From Cyanophora paradoxa (taxonomy: Eukaryota > Glaucocystophyceae > Cyanophorales > Cyanophoraceae): a DNA stretch of 53,265 nt. The stretch lies in assembly GCA_004431415.1 (NCBI GenBank), contig QPMI01000051.1:1-53265 (forward strand). Direction: 5' to 3'. Of the stretch, positions 50,201 to 53,265 are shown piece after piece. Below the pieces are notes generated by a model. The model did not search any database and was not told the origin of the DNA. It saw only the letters and a program-made list of their open reading frames with translations. Position numbers and translations under genes: made by a program. Position 1 is the first letter of the stretch, and each line of letters opens with the position of its first letter.

Positions 50201-53200
50201 CGCGCGCGAGAGCCTGGCGCTCGCGTCGGCGCGGGACGAGGCGGCCGAGGCGCAGGCGGAGGCGGCGGCCGCGCGGCAGGCCGAGCGGCGCGGGAGGCGG
50301 CGGCGGCCGCCGCCGCCTCGCGGCGGCGGAGGCGGAGGCGGGCCTGGCGGAGGCGGAGTCCGCGTGCGCGCGGCAGGCGGAGCGGGCGGAGGCGGCCGAG
50401 CGGGCGCGCGGGGAGGCGGAGGCGCGGGCGGCGGAGGCGGCGTCGGCGGCGGCGGAGGCGCAGCGGCGGGCGGCGCACGCGGAGGAGGACGCGGGGCAGC
50501 TGCGGGGCCAGCTGGCGGCGCTGCAGGCCTCGGTGCAGGCCTCGGCGCAGGTCGCCGTGGCCCTCCAGCAGGCCGCCGACCGCGCCGCCGAGCGCGAGCG
50601 CGCCGCGGAGGCCGAGCGGGCCCGCCTCGAAGCGGCCTCCGCGAGGCGGAGGCGCGGCGGCAGCAGCCGCGGGCCTCGCCGGCGCCCGGGCCTCCCCGCA
50701 GCCGCGGCCGCCGACTTCCTCGGCTTCGACTGCGACGGCGAAGGGCGGAGCGGGGCGCGCAGAGCGGCGCCGGGTGGGGCGCGGAGGCGGCGCCTCGCCC
50801 GAGGCGGCCGAGGAGGAGCTTGCGGTGCTCCAGGAGGAGGTAGCGGCCTCCAGTCGAGCAACGAGGGCCGCGAGGCGGAGCTGGCGGTGCTGCGGGCCGA
50901 GGTCGAGCGCGCCGGCGTCGACCGGCAGCGCGCGCGGCAGCGCGCCGCGGCGCTCGAGGCGGAGGTGGGGTCCCTCCGGCGGCGCGCCGAGGAGCAGGGG
51001 CCGAGGTGGCGGCGGCCGAGGCGGAGGCGGCGCGGCTCGAGGCGCGGGCCGGCGAGCTGCGCGCCGCGCAGTCGGCCGCGCTGGAGGCGGCGCGCCGGCG
51101 GCGCGAGGAGGCGGCCGAGCGGCTCGCGGGGCGGAGCGGGCGGCCGGCGAGGGCGCGGCGCGGCTCGCGGAGCTGCGGGCGGACGTGGCGAGGCTCGAGG
51201 CGGAGGCGCGGCGGCTCGAAGACGACGCGGCGGGGCCGAGGGCGAGGCGCGGGCGCTGCGGGCGCGGCGCGGGCCTCCTCGAGTCGGCGGCGACCTGGGC
51301 GAGCGCGGGGCGCGCCTCCGGCGGGCCGTGGCCTCCCTCGAGGACGAGGTCCGGGACGCCGCCGCCCAGGCCCAGCGCCTCGACGCCGAGGCGAGCCGTC
51401 TCCCCCAGCCCGCCTGCCTCGCTCTGAGCGGGAAGAGCAGGTGGCGGCGCTGGCGGCGCGCAAGGCGGAGCTGGAGGAGGCCGTGCGGGCGGCGAGGAGC
51501 GGCGCGCCGGCGGCCGCTCCGACCTGCGCCGCCTCCAGGCCGAGGTCGACGAGGTGCGCCAAGGGACGGATCCTGTGGGCGCGCCGGCAGCGCCCTCCGC
51601 TAAGGGCGCGCCCCGCAGATGGAGGCGGCGCCCTGGGCGGGGTGGGCGAGGAGCGGGCGGCGGCGGCGCGCGCCGGGGAGCTGCGGGAGCGCCGCGCAGG
51701 CCTCGAGCGGCGGATGGACGCCCTGCGCGAGGCGCTGGCGCGCAGCGGGCGGCGGCCGACGAGGAGGCGGCGGCCGTGCGGCCAAGGAGGAGGAGGTCTC
51801 GGACCTGCACGCGGCGGTCGCCGGGGCGCGCGAGCGGGCGGCGGCGCTGCGGGAGCAGCTGGGGCGCAGGAGGCGCGCCGCCGGGAGCTGGTGGCGCAGC
51901 TGGCGGCGCGGCAGGCGGAGCTGGGGCGACGCAGGGCCGCTGCGAGCGGATCGAGGGGGAGATGGGCGGCCTGGCGCGCAGCGTCGCGGAGGCGCAGGCG
52001 GCGCTCGTGGCGCAGAGCGCCGCGCTGGACGAGGCGGAGCAGCTGCTGTCCCGGCTCCGCGCACAGCGCGAGGAGCTCTCCGCCGAGGCCGTCCGCCGCG
52101 CCGACGAGGCCCGCGCCGCCCACGAGGCCTCCGCCGCGCTGCTCGCCGAGCCGAGGCGGCCGGGCGCGAGGCCGAGGCGCGGGCGGCGGAGGCGGCGGCG
52201 CGGCGCGGAGGCGGAGGGCGAGCTGGCGCGGCGGCACGAGGCGGCGGCCGAGGCCGAGGCGCGCCTCGCGGCGGTCCTGGAGGAGCTACGGGGCGCGGAG
52301 GTCGCCGGGCGGAGGCCGAGGGCAGGCGCGCCGCGGCGGCCGCCGAGGCCGAGCGGGCCGCGGCGGCGCTGGCCGAGCGGCGCGCGGAGGCCGAGGCGGC
52401 GGAGGCGGAGGCGGCCCGGCTCGAGGCGGCGGCGCGCGAGGCGGAGCGCGAGGGCGAGGCGCTGGCGGCGCGCACGGCGGAGGAGCGCGAGCGGGTCGCG
52501 GGCTGGCGCGCGAGGCGGAGGCGAAGGCGGCCGAGGCGGCGGGGCGCGCGAGGAGCTGGCGGCGGCGCAGGAGGCGGCGCGCGGGGCGGAGGCGGAGCTG
52601 GCGGCCGTAGAGGGCCGCCTCGCGGAGCTGCGAGACGCGATGGCGGAGGCGCGGTCGCAGCTGGCGCGGGCCGAGGGCGAGCGGGACGCGCTGCTGCCCG
52701 TGCTGGAGGCGGCCGAGGCGGACGGGTCGGCGGCGGAGCGCGAGGTGGCGCGCCTCGCCGGCGAGTGCGGGCGGCGCGGCTGCGGCTGGAGGAGGCCCGC
52801 CGCGAGGCGGCGAGCGCGCGGCCGAGCTGGCGGCCGGCCGGGAGGAGCTGGCGGAGCTCGAATCCGGCGCGGCGCGGCGGCGGAGGAGGCGGCGGCGGCG
52901 CGGGCCGAGGCCGAGCAGCTCGCGGCGCGCCTGGACGAGGCGCGGACGTGGGCGACGCGGCGGCGGCGGAGGCGGCGGCGGCGACGGCGGAGCGGCTGCG
53001 GGCCGAGGGCGCGCTGGCGGCCGCCTCGGAGGAGCTGCGCTTCCGCGTGGAGGAGCGCGGGCGCGTCGCGGCGGAGCTGCAGGCGCTCCAGGCGCGGCTG
53101 GAGGCGGCGGGGGCGGCGCTCGCGGGTGAGGAGGCCTCGCTCTCGGCGCTGCAGGGCGCTCGGAGGCGGTCCGCGGGCGCTGGCGGAGCAGGAGGAGGCG

Positions 53201-53265
53201 GTGCGGGAGGTGGCGGCCCAGTGCCGCGAGGCCGAGGCCTCGTTCCAGGCCGTGCAGGCCTCCAA
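44249..53265 (+). CDS. Giant Ala/Glu/Arg-rich coiled-coil protein, multi-exon, 3' end off the window
   Basis: Begins near ATG 44,249 with a Pro/Ala/Ser-rich disordered head ending SPKAAALFRK at a predicted 31-base intron. It continues as coiled coil: KEALWKSEKKKLQNDLADL, FAAAEKDEAEARVQEAEARL, and LSAVLEMLATLQQKADTLRE. A spacer with SP-rich sequence (about 46,980-47,200) precedes long heptad arrays of AELQAARxELAAAREAA type up to the right edge. Introns with CTGAC branch sites are evident near 44,980-45,030, 45,500-45,566 and 46,160-46,240. Several frame changes in the GC-rich repeats look like single-base losses (one certain at about 47,535). No globular domain is recognised, so a specific name is not justified. 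A cytoskeletal, Golgi or basal-body scaffold is possible. Divergent from KAP3. Confidence 0.6.
44543..44573 (+). other. Predicted 31-base intron
   Basis: GTGAGCGCC donor, TTTGAC branch-like site and TGGCAG acceptor. Removal joins ALFRK to AGRAADACLKAYGELESVW in frame, whereas reading through meets a stop. Very short, so it needs transcript support. Confidence 0.4.
47356..47780 (+). repeat. 135-bp (45-residue) tandem coiled-coil repeat
   Basis: Units start at 47,356, 47,491, 47,625 and 47,760. Each begins with a (G/A/T)EAL codon run and contains QAELQxARERAEELAA then RHELA-type segments. The second unit is 134 bases because one G is missing in its GAGCGGGCCGAG-equivalent run, which shifts the frame. 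Confidence 0.8.
48702..49500 (+). repeat. About 340-bp (113-114-residue) tandem coiled-coil repeat
   Basis: AQRLGEELxAARxEAAALRE recurs at 48,702, 49,041 and 49,383, periods 339 and 342 bases. Each is followed by AAEALPAAQEEA and EGRAEELQSALAAAEA-type segments, then RKFAELRAEREAAE. The third copy is partial. Confidence 0.75.

Noticed and set aside
47810-53265. Very long open frames on the minus strand (1,475 and 1,158 codons)
   Set aside because: They are antisense to the GC-rich Ala/Glu/Arg heptad repeats; GC-rich repeats rarely create stops on the reverse strand. Their Ala/Arg/Pro-rich translations carry no domain motif, while the plus strand reads proper coiled coil.

Overview
The window joins two compositionally different DNAs. 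Positions 1-24,921 are AT-rich and carry the partial, right-hand part of an integrated polinton-like virus (PLV, a double-jelly-roll virus with protein-primed replication). Positions about 24,922-53,265 are GC-rich, intron-containing nuclear DNA of a eukaryotic microbe. The host has short introns with CTGAC-like branch sites, pyrimidine or poly-C tracts and NCAG acceptors. It also encodes a kinesin-2 accessory subunit (KAP3), which implies a cilium or flagellum. A flagellated, GC-rich alga or related protist fits best; the lineage cannot be fixed from this sequence.

Viral part, left to right. A broken protein-primed DNA polymerase B runs off the left edge (minus strand). It is followed by a GIY-YIG nuclease, a broken primase/superfamily-3 helicase, several small basic or hypothetical genes, a broken A32-type packaging ATPase, the major capsid protein (one frameshift) and a penton-like minor capsid protein (frameshifted). 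From 11,542 the genes are mostly open and mostly on the plus strand: a second penton-like protein, a patatin phospholipase fused to a discoidin-like domain (minus strand), a roughly 2,450-codon modular fibre gene (three single-base frameshifts), two tandem paralogous structural-like proteins, a DUF723-like zinc-ribbon protein and an S-adenosylmethionine-decarboxylase-like (SpeD) protein. The right end is about 950 bp of noncoding AT-rich DNA with a stem-loop repeat shared with position 3.5 kb, four copies of a 29-bp iteron, and a 28-bp-arm palindrome at the composition boundary.

Host part. A short unrecognised ORF abuts the junction. It is followed by a TRANK1-like UvrD-family helicase with TPRs (minus), an EF-hand/TKL-type protein kinase (plus), an EFM7-like lysine methyltransferase (minus), a TMEM53/DUF829 protein (plus), a 1.2-kb GATC-rich spacer, a KAP3-like gene (minus) and a giant Ala/Glu/Arg-rich coiled-coil gene (plus) that runs off the right edge.

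How the parts work together. The viral genes make up a replication set (polymerase, primase-helicase), a morphogenesis set (ATPase, major and minor capsid) and an attachment/effector set (fibre with lectin-like domains, patatin-discoidin, SpeD). The replication genes carry many frameshifts and the effector set carries almost none. Single-base deletions also occur in the host coiled-coil and kinase genes, so uncorrected sequencing error could account for part of the damage.
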